NCBI GenBank assembly: GCA_963792915.1 | Contig: CAWBYD010000006.1 | Coordinates: forward strand, 186,001 to 250,000 | Length of the DNA: 64,000 bases | Direction: 5' to 3' | From: Solirubrobacter sp963792915 | Lineage (GTDB): Bacteria; Actinomycetota; Thermoleophilia; Solirubrobacterales; Solirubrobacteraceae | Shown here: one piece after another, positions 25,612 through 33,688 of the stretch | How positions within the stretch are numbered: position 1 is the first letter of the stretch | How the letters are laid out: the number at the start of each line of letters is the position of its first letter | The notes under the pieces: model-generated | The model's input: only the letters and a program-made list of their open reading frames with translations | Told to the model about the DNA's origin: nothing | Databases searched by the model: none | Position numbers and translations under genes: made by a program

Positions 25612-26530
25612 CTAGTGGAGGGCCGGCTCCCTGACGCCGCCGAGCAGGTGTTGGACGAACCAGTCGCGGGCCGCGCCGCTGGAGCGCTCGAAGCCCGCGA
25701 TGTAGGCGTCGAAGTGCCCGCCGGGCAGGATCTCGAGCCGCTTCGGCTCGCGCGCGTCCTCGAACGCGCCGATCGCCAGGTCGGCCGGCGTCAGGTGGTC
25801 GCCCTCGGCGACGACCAGCAGCAGCGGCGTCGGCGAGATGCGGCTGATGTAGACGCCCGGCTCGTACTCGAGGAACAGTTCGACGCTGCGCAGCGTGCAC
25901 TCGTTGACCCAGGACGGCGCGCGCTCGGCGCCGCTCGTCGTGAACCACTCATACGAGTCCGCGGTCGGCAGCGCCGCACGGCTCGCCCTCGGGCGCGACG
26001 ACCGGGATCATCGCCGGCGCCTCGCCGCGGTAGCGGGCCTCGCGGTCGGCGTCGAACATCGCGCGCGTGGGCGCGAACAGGTCCGAGCGGATCAGCCGGC
26101 GGCCGTTCTCGAGGCCGCCCACGAGCGGGACCTGGGAGACGACGCACTTGACGCGGCGGTCGATCGCTCCCACCACGAGCACGTGCGCGCCGCTGTAGCT
26201 CGAGCCCCAGATGCCGATCTTCGTCGCGTCCACCTCCGGCCGCGAGCTCGCGTACGTGATCGCGTGGCGGTAGTCGCGGATCTGCGCGACGGGATCGATC
26301 TCCTGGCGCGGCTCGCCGTCGGAGGCGCCGAGGTTGCGGTTGTCGTAGACCAGCGCGCACAGGCCGGCGTCGGCGAACACCTCCGCGAACGCATCGAGGA
26401 AGAGCTCCTTGACGGCCGAGTACCCGTGGCACATCACGATCGTCGGGAGCGGGCCGTCGGCACCGTCGGGGGCATACAGCCACCCCCTCAGGGTCGTGCC
26501 TTCCGCGTCGAACTCGATGTCCTGCCGCAT
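25612..26530 (-). pseudogene. Alpha/beta hydrolase (dienelactone-hydrolase/S9-like), frameshifted
   Basis: The first 580 nt encode an alpha/beta hydrolase with PTIVMCHGYSAVKE, YDNRNLGASDG and the nucleophile elbow GSSYSGAH. The frame then runs into TGA near 25949. The remaining third reads on in another frame: SYEWFTTSGAERAPSW, then the acid Asp in VVAEGDHLTP and the catalytic His in GGHFDAYI, down to the TAG at 25612-25614. One extra base near 25971-25985 explains the break, and the whole span is 3n+1 long. It would be 305 aa when repaired. It lies downstream of the TrpB-like gene on the same strand. Confidence 0.8.
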
Positions 26531-26594
26531 GGTCCGGCCTCCTCGTGCTGAGCGAGCGGTGGGTGCGACCGGAACTCTACGCCGCGGCGGCGGA

Positions 26595-26618
26595 GGGGCG
26601 CCGGCGAACCGGCGCCCC
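26595..26618 (-). terminator. Hairpin after the TrpB-like gene
   Basis: A perfect 10-bp stem (ggggcgccgg / ccggcgcccc) closes a 4-nt loop (plus strand cgaa), 5 nt after the TrpB-like stop. There is no T tract. It could terminate or protect that transcript. Confidence 0.6.
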
Positions 26619-26623
26619 TGCGC

Positions 26624-27988
26624 TCACGCGATCGCCGGGATGTTGTCCGGCAGCGCGCCGAGCGCGGCGCTCAGCTCCTCCTCGGAGAACTCCGGGTCCT
26701 CGAGCGTGCCGGCCAGGTAGGCGTCGTACGCCGCGAGGTCGAAGTTGCCGTGGCCGCAGAGCCCGAACAGGATCGTGCGCTCCTCGCCCGCCTGCTTGGC
26801 CGCCTCGGCCTCCTCGATCACCGCGCGGATCGCGTGCGCGGGCTCGGGCGCCGGGATGATGCCCTCGCTGCGGGCGAAGCGCACCGCGGCCTCGAACGTC
26901 TCGTTCTGCTTGTAGGCGCGCGCCTCGACCGCGCCGGCCTTGACGAGCGCGCAGATCATCGGCGCGTCGCCGTGGTAGCGCAGGCCGCCGGCGTGGACCG
27001 GCGGCGGGACGAAGTCGTGGCCGAGCGTGTACATCGGCATCAGCGGCGTCAGCCCGACGGTGTCGCCGTAGTCGTAGGCGTACACGCCGCGCGTGAGCGT
27101 CGGGCACGCGGCGGGCTCGGCGGCCACGTAGCGGATCGAGTTCTCGCCGCGCAGCGTGCCGCGCATGAACGGGAACGTGAGCCCGCCGAAGTTCGAGCCG
27201 CCGCCGACGCAGCCGACGATCACGTCCGGGAACGCGCCGGCCAGCTCGAGCTGCGCGATCGCCTCCTGGCCGATCACGGTCTGGTGCAGCAGCACGTGGT
27301 TGAGCACGGAGCCGAGCGCGTAGTTGCACGCCGGGTCCTGGGCGGCGACCTCGACCGCCTCCGAGATCGCGATGCCGAGCGAGCCGGTGGGGTGCGACGC
27401 CTGCGCCTTGCCGGACTGCGTGAGGTCGGACGGCGAGCGGTGCACGGTCGCGCCCCAGGTCTCCATCATCGAGCGCCGGTAGGGCTTCTGGTCGTAGCTC
27501 GAGCCGACCATGAAGACCTCGCACTCGAGCCCGAACAGCGCGCACGCGAACGCGAGGCTCGAGCCCCACTGGCCGGCGCCGGTCTCGGTCGCGAGCTTCT
27601 TGATCCCGGCCTGCGCGTTCTCGTACGCCTGCGGCACCGCGGTGTTGGGCTTGTGCGAGCCGGCGGGCGAGACGCCCTCGTACTTGTAGAAGATCTTCGC
27701 CGGCGTGCCCAGCGCCTGCTCGAAGCGGCGCGCGCGGTAGAGCGGCGTCGGCCGCCACAGGCGGTACGCGTCGCGCACGGCGTCCGGGATCGCGATCTCG
27801 GGCTCGGCGGAGACCTCCTGCAGGATCAGCCCCATCGGGAAGATCGGCGTCAGGTCATCGGGTCCGGCCGGCTGCCCCGTCTGCGGGTTCAGCGGCGGCA
27901 GCGGCTCGCCCGGGAGGTCGGGCAGCAGGTTGACCCAGTGCGTCGGGATGGCGTCCTCGCCGAGGACAAACTTCGTCTCCTGGCTCAT
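26624..27988 (-). CDS. TrpB-like PLP enzyme (TrpB2 type tryptophan synthase beta chain)
   Basis: A 454-aa fold-type II PLP enzyme that joins indole or a similar nucleophile to serine. The PLP lysine is K113 in AGSHKPNTA, and the phosphate cup is GCVGGGSNFGG. Its length and the long N-terminal extension (THWVNLLPDLP, and PTPLYRARRFEQAL) are of the TrpB2 class rather than canonical TrpB of about 400 aa. No trpA is nearby, which is usual for TrpB2 genes. ATG at 27988 begins the conserved MSQETKFVL start; upstream sequence is repeats, not coding. Confidence 0.88.
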   Translation of the reverse strand: MSQETKFVLGEDAIPTHWVNLLPDLPGEPLPPLNPQTGQPAGPDDLTPIFPMGLILQEVSAEPEIAIPDAVRDAYRLWRPTPLYRARRFEQALGTPAKIFYKYEGVSPAGSHKPNTAVPQAYENAQAGIKKLATETGAGQWGSSLAFACALFGLECEVFMVGSSYDQKPYRRSMMETWGATVHRSPSDLTQSGKAQASHPTGSLGIAISEAVEVAAQDPACNYALGSVLNHVLLHQTVIGQEAIAQLELAGAFPDVIVGCVGGGSNFGGLTFPFMRGTLRGENSIRYVAAEPAACPTLTRGVYAYDYGDTVGLTPLMPMYTLGHDFVPPPVHAGGLRYHGDAPMICALVKAGAVEARAYKQNETFEAAVRFARSEGIIPAPEPAHAIRAVIEEAEAAKQAGEERTILFGLCGHGNFDLAAYDAYLAGTLEDPEFSEEELSAALGALPDNIPAIA

Positions 27989-28023
27989 GGTGGGCGACTC
28001 TACTGGGCGCTCACCCCGGGAAT

Positions 28024-28134
28024 GAGAGTTTCGCCTGCCAGGCATCCGCAGCGCCTCGCAGTGGCTCCTGCCTTCGGAAAGAGGGTTTCGCCTGCCAGGC
28101 ATTCGCAACGCTTCGCGGTTGCTGCTGCCTTCGG
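28024..28134. repeat. Two direct 54-bp intergenic repeats, period 57 bp
   Basis: Copies at 28024-28077 and 28081-28134 begin with gag(a/g)gtttcgcctgccaggca and end with ctgccttcgg. They differ at several positions. Each holds the small inverted repeat gcct-gcc-aggc, and the second also gcaac-gc-ttc-gc-g-gttgc. They lie just upstream of the TrpB-like gene. They look like a mobile or amplified intergenic element and contain no convincing gene. Confidence 0.75.
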
Positions 28135-28146
28135 CGACGATACAAG

Positions 28147-28300
28147 AGGAGCGGGCCGCCACGCGGGTCAGACGTGGCGGCCCTTGAAGCTGCACGGCGG
28201 GGGGCGTCGGGGAGGGGTCAGGAACAGCCCGGGGCCGGAGCGGGGAGGATGGCCCATCCTTGGGCCGATTTGCGATCCGTCAAGGAACGATTCGTATGGT
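28147..28300. repeat. Structured non-coding element, copy 1
   Basis: First of two related ~150-bp blocks, about 208 bp apart. Order of parts: hairpin gggccgccacg-N9-cgtggcggccc (28153-28183, perfect 11-bp stem); a gtcggggaggg purine tract; gcccggggccgg; a hairpin ggccca-tcct-tgggcc near 28251-28266; and a small stem tcc-N5-gga. The same parts recur in the same order in copy 2 with covarying bases. It may be a structured RNA or paired terminators. The strand is undecided. Confidence 0.55.
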
Positions 28301-28352
28301 TGCGCGCCTACCTTGGCCGCACCTTGCGGATACCTTGCCGCTTCATAAGGAA

Positions 28353-28510
28353 AGGGGAGCGGGCCGCCGCGCTGGTCAGGCGCGACGGCCCCAAGTGCGG
28401 GCCGGCCGGCGGACGTCGGGGAGGAGAAGGGAGCGCCCTGGGGCCGGTGCGAGGAGAGAGGGCCCGTCCTTGGGCCTTTGCTGTATCCCGTTCTGGGAAC
28501 AAGCAGCATG
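28353..28510. repeat. Structured non-coding element, copy 2
   Basis: Second block: gggccgccgcgc-N7-gcgcgacggccc (28361-28391, one mismatch), gacgtcggggaggag, ccctggggccgg, ggccc-gtcctt-gggcc near 28460-28477, and tccc-gttct-ggga near 28486-28498. Paired bases of the first stem differ from copy 1 on both arms while pairing is mostly kept, which suggests selection on structure. The remainder of the gap to 28598 shows nothing I can identify. Confidence 0.55.
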
Positions 28511-28598
28511 GTTCCAGTTACGGAGTGGCGTTCAGATACGGCCCGCCTGTGAGCAATGGTGTGGCCAGCCACACCTCGTCCGCGACTAGGGTACGCGG

Positions 28599-29339
28599 GT
28601 GAGCATCACCGAAGAGGCGGCCGCCCCGACGCGATCGACGGGGATGTGGTGGTGGTTCGTGGCCGCCTGCGCGCTGGTGCTGATCCTGATCGCCGCGGGG
28701 ATGGCGGCCTGGTGGGCCGCGTCGCGCGAGACGCGCACGACGAGCTACCGCGTGCTGGGCGACCTCGCGGCCGTGCGGCTGGACCTCGGCGCGGCCGACG
28801 TGGAGCTCGACGGCGGTGCCTCCGCGGTCGAGGTCCGGCGCGTCGACCACTTCGCGTTCGGCCACCCGCGCGACGAGCACCGCTCGGTGCGGGCGGGCAG
28901 GCTGACGATCGTCTCGCGCTGCCCGGACCAGGTGCTCGGCTCGTGCCGTACCGCCTACCGTCTGGCCGTCCCCGACAACGTGCCGGTCGAGATCGTCACC
29001 ACGTCCGGCCGCGTACGGATGAACGGTGTGCGCGCGTCGGTGCAGGTCTCGACGGGGTCGGGCCCGATCACCGCGACCGGGTTCTGCGGCTTCTCGCTGC
29101 GCGCCGTCTCTGACTCGGGCAGCGTCAGCGCGGCCTCGGAGTGCTCCGCCGACCGGCTCGAGCTGCGCTCGCGTAGCGGCGACGTGACCGCGACCGTGCC
29201 GACCGGCCGCTACCAGGTCGACGCGCAGACCGACGGCGGCGTCCGCCGCGTGCGCGCGCTCACCGCCGCGGATGACGCCCCGTTCTCGATCCAGGCGCTG
29301 AGCACGTCGGGGGATGTCACGGTCGAGGGAACGTCGTGA
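28599..29339 (+). CDS. Membrane-anchored DUF4097-like beta-helix protein
   Basis: A 246-aa protein with a short cytoplasmic start, one transmembrane helix (about residues 17-41, WWWFVAACALVLILIAAG) and an external repetitive beta domain of the DUF4097 adhesin-like type. The STGSGPITATGF, SDSGSVSAAS and SRSGDVTATVP turns recur. Such proteins often accompany envelope-stress or PspC-type systems. The GTG start at 28599 precedes a kinase gene by 19 nt and may be co-transcribed with it. Function unknown. Confidence 0.75.
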   Translation: MSITEEAAAPTRSTGMWWWFVAACALVLILIAAGMAAWWAASRETRTTSYRVLGDLAAVRLDLGAADVELDGGASAVEVRRVDHFAFGHPRDEHRSVRAGRLTIVSRCPDQVLGSCRTAYRLAVPDNVPVEIVTTSGRVRMNGVRASVQVSTGSGPITATGFCGFSLRAVSDSGSVSAASECSADRLELRSRSGDVTATVPTGRYQVDAQTDGGVRRVRALTAADDAPFSIQALSTSGDVTVEGTS

Positions 29340-29358
29340 GCGGGGCGCCGGTGCGCGC

Positions 29359-30927
29359 GTGAACGTGGCCGGACACCTGCGGGTGGCACGCCGGGCACTG
29401 CTCTATCTCGCGATCGGGCTCGGGCAGGGGCTGACGTACCTGCTGCTGGTCGGCGGCGGGCTCGTGCTGGGCGTCGTGCTCACGCCGCTGTGGGTCGGGC
29501 TGCCGCTGCTGGCCGGCACCGCGCGGCTGGCGTGGCGGCTCGCCGAGGGCGAGCGCCGCCAGGCCAACCGGCTGCTCGACACCCACCTCCCGCCCGTGCC
29601 GCCGCCCGACCGCGCGCCACTGCGCCAGACGCTGGCCAAGGCGGCGCTGTGGCGGATCGTGGCGCTGCTGGTCTTCAAGCTGCCGATGGCCCTCGCCGGC
29701 CTGCTGGCCGCGGCACTCCCCGCGGCGCTGGCCGTGGTCCTGGTCGCGCTCGGGATCAGCGGGTTGACCGGCGGCAACGACCGGCTCGTCGGGCCGTGGA
29801 CGCTGGGCCCGCCGCTCGGGCTGGCGCTGTGCCTGCTCGCGCTGCCCGCGCTGGTGGTGGCGGTCGCGGCGCTGGAGGCCGTCGGCGCGATCCTGCGCGC
29901 GCTGACGGTGCGGTTGCTGCGCTCGCGCATGCCCGAGGGCGGGCCGGTGCGCGAGCTGCTCGCCGAGCGGCTCGGCGACCGCTCGCTCAACATCGCCTAC
30001 TGGCTGCCCGAGCGCGGGATCTTCGTCGACGACGGCGGCCGCGCCGTCGAGCTGCCCCACCCCGGCTCCGGGCGCGCCTGGACGGCGGTCGAGCGCGACG
30101 GCGTGCGCGTGGCGGCGATCGTCCACGACGCCGAGCTCGACGCGACGCCCGAACTGGTCACCGCGGCCGCTTCGGCCGCGGCGCTGGCGATCGACAACGA
30201 GCGCCTGAAGGCCGAGCTGCGCGCTCGCGTGGAGGAGCTCCGGGTCTCGCGCCTGCGGATCGTCGAGGCGGCCGACGACGCGCGCCGCCAGATCGAGCGC
30301 GATCTCCACGACGGGGCCCAGCAGCAGCTCGTGAGCCTCGCGCTGGACCTGCGCATGCTCAAGGCGCGGCTGGCCGACAGCGGGCTGGCCGGGACGGTCG
30401 ACCAGCTCGGGAACAAGCTCGCGGAGGCGCTCGCCGAGCTGCGCGAGCTCGCGCGCGGCATCCACCCGTCGATCCTGTCCGAGCGCGGGATCGGCGCGGC
30501 GGTCGAGGCGCTCGTGGCGCGCGCGCCGCTGGACGTCGAGACGTCCGTCGAGCTCGACGCGCGGCTGCCCGCGCCGGTCGAGGCGGCCGCCTACTTCGTC
30601 GTCGCCGAAGGACTGACCAACGTCGTGCGCTATGCCGACACGCGGCGCGCGTCGGTGCGGGTGCGCCGGCGCCTCGACGACGTCGAGGTCGTGGTCTCCG
30701 ACGACGGCATCGGCGGCGCCACACTGAGCGGCGGCACGGGCCTGCGCGGGCTCGCGGACCGGCTCGCGGTGCTCGACGGGCGGCTCACGCTGGCGTCGCC
30801 GCCGGGCGAGGGAACGCGCCTGGAGGCGCACATCCCGATCCAGCCCGGCTCGCTGGTCGCCGAGGCGTCCACGCGCTCCGCGACCGCCGCCGTCGCACAG
30901 CGCGACGAGACGCAGGCGGGCGCATGA
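29359..30927 (+). CDS. Membrane sensor histidine kinase with putative-sensor domain
   Basis: A 522-aa kinase. The N-terminal ~200 residues hold about four hydrophobic segments in the pattern of the actinobacterial putative-sensor domain (YLAIGLGQGLTYLLLVGG, and LVFKLPMALAGLLAAALP). A GAF-like segment follows, then the phospho-acceptor H317 in ERDLHDGAQQQ and a HATPase_c domain (VSDDGIGGATL, GLRGLADRL). GTG at 29359 is chosen near the first hydrophobic segment. No response regulator is adjacent. Instead the stop overlaps a sugar-binding lipoprotein gene (ATGA). Confidence 0.88.
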   Translation: MNVAGHLRVARRALLYLAIGLGQGLTYLLLVGGGLVLGVVLTPLWVGLPLLAGTARLAWRLAEGERRQANRLLDTHLPPVPPPDRAPLRQTLAKAALWRIVALLVFKLPMALAGLLAAALPAALAVVLVALGISGLTGGNDRLVGPWTLGPPLGLALCLLALPALVVAVAALEAVGAILRALTVRLLRSRMPEGGPVRELLAERLGDRSLNIAYWLPERGIFVDDGGRAVELPHPGSGRAWTAVERDGVRVAAIVHDAELDATPELVTAAASAAALAIDNERLKAELRARVEELRVSRLRIVEAADDARRQIERDLHDGAQQQLVSLALDLRMLKARLADSGLAGTVDQLGNKLAEALAELRELARGIHPSILSERGIGAAVEALVARAPLDVETSVELDARLPAPVEAAAYFVVAEGLTNVVRYADTRRASVRVRRRLDDVEVVVSDDGIGGATLSGGTGLRGLADRLAVLDGRLTLASPPGEGTRLEAHIPIQPGSLVAEASTRSATAAVAQRDETQAGA

Positions 30928-31952
30928 GGCGCGCGCTGCTCGTCCTCGCGCTGCTCGTCCTGGCCGGTTGCGGGCGCTCGACCGAGGTCCGCGAGCCGGA
31001 CCTGGTCGTGCGCGGCAACGACGCGATCGCCGCGCGCCCCACGCCCGACACGCAGGCGCGCGGGCTGCGCATCTCCACCACGCGGATCGTCATGGTCACG
31101 CACGGGCAGGCGTCGGACCCGTTCTGGGCCGTCGTCAAGCGCGGCGCCGACGACGCCGGGCGCCAGACCGGCGTCGCGGTCTCCTACCGCGCGCCGGACA
31201 CGTTCAGCATCGACCGCATGAAGCGCTTCGTCGACGAGGCGGTGGCCGACCGGCCGGACGGGCTCGTGGTCTCGCTCCCCGACGCCGCCGCGCTCGCGCC
31301 CTCGATCCACGCCGCCGAGGCCGCGGGCATCCCGGTCGTCACGATCAACTCCGGCAGCGACAAGTTCAAGGCGCTCGGGGTGTTCGCGCACGTCGGCGAG
31401 CCGGAGTACCGGGCGGGCTTCGAGGCCGGCGAGCGCATGGGCAAGGCCGGCGTCAAGCACGCGCTGTGCGTCAACCAGGAATCCGGCAACGCCGGGCTCG
31501 ACGTGCGCTGCCGGGCCTTCGCGGCCGGGCTGCGCAGGAGCGGCGGCACGTCGAAGGTGGTGCCGGTCCCGCTGCAGGACGCCGCCGAGTCGCAGAAGCG
31601 GCTCGCGCGCGAGCTCGCGAGCGGGCTCGTCGACGGCATCCTCACGCTCGGCCCCGGCGGTGCCGGGCCGGCGATGGCCGCCGTGCACGCGGGGGGGCTC
31701 GAGGATCGCGTGGAGCTCGCGACGTTCGATCTCTCGGCCGACGTGTTGGAGGCCGTCCGCGACGGCAAGATGCTGTTCGCGATCGACCAGCAGCCGTACC
31801 TGCAGGGCTACCTCCCGGTCGTGCTGCTCGCCGAGCAGGCCCGCCACGGCATCTTCCCCGCGCGCGGTGAGCTGATCCCGACCGGCCCGCACTTCATCAC
31901 CCAGGCCAACGCCGCCGCCGCGGTCACGCAGCAGCGCGCCGGCGTGCGCTGA
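30924..31952 (+). CDS. Sugar-type periplasmic-binding lipoprotein
   Basis: A 342-aa lipoprotein with a clear lipobox (LVLAGCG) after a short signal, followed by a type 1 periplasmic-binding fold: IVMVTHGQASDPFWAVVKRGAD, GLVVSLPDAAAL, IPVVTINSGSD and LFAIDQQPYLQGYLPV. These match ribose/galactose-binding proteins of ABC importers. No permease or ATPase is near. Because its ATG overlaps the kinase stop, it may act as the ligand sensor for that kinase rather than as a transporter part (inference). Confidence 0.85.
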   Translation: MRRALLVLALLVLAGCGRSTEVREPDLVVRGNDAIAARPTPDTQARGLRISTTRIVMVTHGQASDPFWAVVKRGADDAGRQTGVAVSYRAPDTFSIDRMKRFVDEAVADRPDGLVVSLPDAAALAPSIHAAEAAGIPVVTINSGSDKFKALGVFAHVGEPEYRAGFEAGERMGKAGVKHALCVNQESGNAGLDVRCRAFAAGLRRSGGTSKVVPVPLQDAAESQKRLARELASGLVDGILTLGPGGAGPAMAAVHAGGLEDRVELATFDLSADVLEAVRDGKMLFAIDQQPYLQGYLPVVLLAEQARHGIFPARGELIPTGPHFITQANAAAAVTQQRAGVR

Positions 31953-32017
31953 ACGCCGTCGGTTGTCCGCCGTCCGGGCGCCTGCTGGCTCCCGGGCGCC
32001 GAGGCCGTCGCGCCGCG

Positions 32018-33589
32018 ATGCTGAGGGCCATGCGGATCCTCGTGCTCGCCGTCCTCGCCGTGCTGGTCATCCTTCCCGGCCGCGCCGCCGCGGAGCCCGG
32101 CGCGCTGACCCAGTCCGCCGACCCGTCGGCGTGCGTCAGCGAGACCGGCGACGGCGGGCGCTGCGTGGACGGGTACGGGCTCGCCGGAGCGTGGGCGCTC
32201 GCCATCAGCCCGGACGGCCGCAGCGTGTACGCCGTCTCGCCCGCGACCCAGACGCTCGCCGCCTTCGCGCGTGACAGCGCCACCGGCCGCCTGACCGAGA
32301 CCTTCTGCCTGACGCTGTGGGTGCAGGGTGGCGACCCGCGCTGCCAGCGCATCCCCGGCGGCCTGAGCGAGCCGCACGCGATCACGGTCAGCGGCGATGG
32401 GCGCAGCGTGTACGTCGCGAACCTGATGAACGAGGTCAGCGTCTTCCGCCGCGACCCGCAGACCGGCGCGCTGACCCAGCCGGCGAACCAGCCGTGCATC
32501 ACCTCGTGGAGCGGATGTCTGTCGCCCGGCCAGGCGCTCGGGGCCGCCGCCGATGTGGTGGTCAGCCCCGACGGGGGCGACGTGTACGTCGGCTCGCTCA
32601 GCGACGCGGCGGTGGCGGAGCTGCGGCGCGACCCCGTCAGCAGCGTGCTCAGCCAGCCCGCCGGCCGCAAGGCGTGCATCAGCCGCGACGGCAGCGCCAG
32701 CAGCGCGACGGGCATCAAAGCCGACTGCGATCTGGCCTACAGCGCGTTCAAGCACCCGATCGCGCTCGCGATCACGCCCGACGGCGCGCACGTGCTCGCC
32801 GCCGACAACGGCTCGAACGAGCTGTGGGACTTCCCCCGCTCCGCCACCGGCGTGCTGAACGCGCCGTCCTGCGCAGGCTGCGGAACACTTGCCGTGCACG
32901 GCGTCCCGGCGCCCGCGGATGTCGCCGTCGCGCCCGACGGCGCGGTCTACGTGGCCTCCGCGACGCCCGGGGACCTCGCGGTGCTCACCCGCAATGCGTC
33001 CGGCAGCCTGGTCGGAGCCTCGAGCGCGCCGGGACGCTACGCGTGCGTCGACAACGACGGCAGCGACGGCTGCGTCCAGGGCCGCGCGCTGGCCGGCGCG
33101 GAGGCCGTCGCCGTCGCTCCCGACGGCCGCGACGTGTACGTCGCGGCCTCCGCGGCCGGAGCGATCGACGCCTTCGAGCGCGACGGGCTGCACCAGCTCG
33201 ACGGCCGCGACGGCTGCCTGAGCTACGACGGCGGCGGCGGGATCTGCGCGAAGGGCGAGCTGCTCGAAGGCGTCCACTCGCTGGTCGTGAGCCCGGACGG
33301 CCGCCAGGTCTACGCGGTCTCGGCCAACCACGGCGCAGTGTTGACGTTCGACCGCGAGCAGCCGGCTCCGGCGTCCCTGGACGTGCCGCCCCCCGCTGCG
33401 GTCGCCCCCGCCGGCGCCCCGCCCGCAGCGGCTCCCGCGCCGGCGTCGCCAGCGGCGGCGCCGCCCGCGATCACGGCATTCAGCGCTTCGCCGCGACGCT
33501 TCCGGGCGGCGTCCGGCACGCGCCTGCGCTTCACGGTCTCCGCTCCCGCCGCGGTCCGCATCACGCTCGGGCGCGGCGCGGCGTGCTGA
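32018..33589 (+). CDS. Secreted beta-propeller protein (lactonase/YVTN-like), C-terminus possibly frameshifted
   Basis: A 523-aa exported protein with a signal peptide (MRILVLAVLAVLVILPGRAAA) and repeated propeller strands of the form SPDGRSVYAVS, SGDGRSVYVAN, SPDGGDVYVGS, TPDGAHVLAAD and APDGRDVYVAA. A Pro/Ala-rich linker at about residues 447-480 leads to the start of a beta-sandwich (FTVSAPAAVRITLGRG), where the frame ends at TGA 33587. The expected last strands (LRPGRYVATASAGGAARRL) continue in another frame to 33717, so a missing base near 33570-33585 is likely. ATG at 32030 is an alternative start. Confidence 0.78.
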   Translation: MLRAMRILVLAVLAVLVILPGRAAAEPGALTQSADPSACVSETGDGGRCVDGYGLAGAWALAISPDGRSVYAVSPATQTLAAFARDSATGRLTETFCLTLWVQGGDPRCQRIPGGLSEPHAITVSGDGRSVYVANLMNEVSVFRRDPQTGALTQPANQPCITSWSGCLSPGQALGAAADVVVSPDGGDVYVGSLSDAAVAELRRDPVSSVLSQPAGRKACISRDGSASSATGIKADCDLAYSAFKHPIALAITPDGAHVLAADNGSNELWDFPRSATGVLNAPSCAGCGTLAVHGVPAPADVAVAPDGAVYVASATPGDLAVLTRNASGSLVGASSAPGRYACVDNDGSDGCVQGRALAGAEAVAVAPDGRDVYVAASAAGAIDAFERDGLHQLDGRDGCLSYDGGGGICAKGELLEGVHSLVVSPDGRQVYAVSANHGAVLTFDREQPAPASLDVPPPAAVAPAGAPPAAAPAPASPAAAPPAITAFSASPRRFRAASGTRLRFTVSAPAAVRITLGRGAAC

Positions 33590-33688
33590 CCGCGGCGCCG
33601 GGGACCCGCTCGCTGCGGCTGCGCGACCGCCGGCTGCGCCCGGGCCGCTACGTCGCCACCGCGTCCGCCGGCGGCGCGGCGCGCCGCC

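Noticed and set aside
27989..28195. N-terminal extension of the TrpB-like protein through the 54-bp repeats
   Set aside because: The frame is open, but it encodes repeated basic peptides without homology, and the conserved protein begins at MSQETKF.
28024..28510. Possible CRISPR array
   Set aside because: Only two copies of each repeat type, 54 bp and ~150 bp long, with no uniform spacers and no cas genes in the window.
28147..28510. SRP RNA, 6C RNA or tmRNA as identity of the structured elements
   Set aside because: The blocks contain a ggtcagg stretch and G/C hairpins, but the SRP GGAAGG tetraloop region, six-C loops and tmRNA tag features are not present in the right arrangement.
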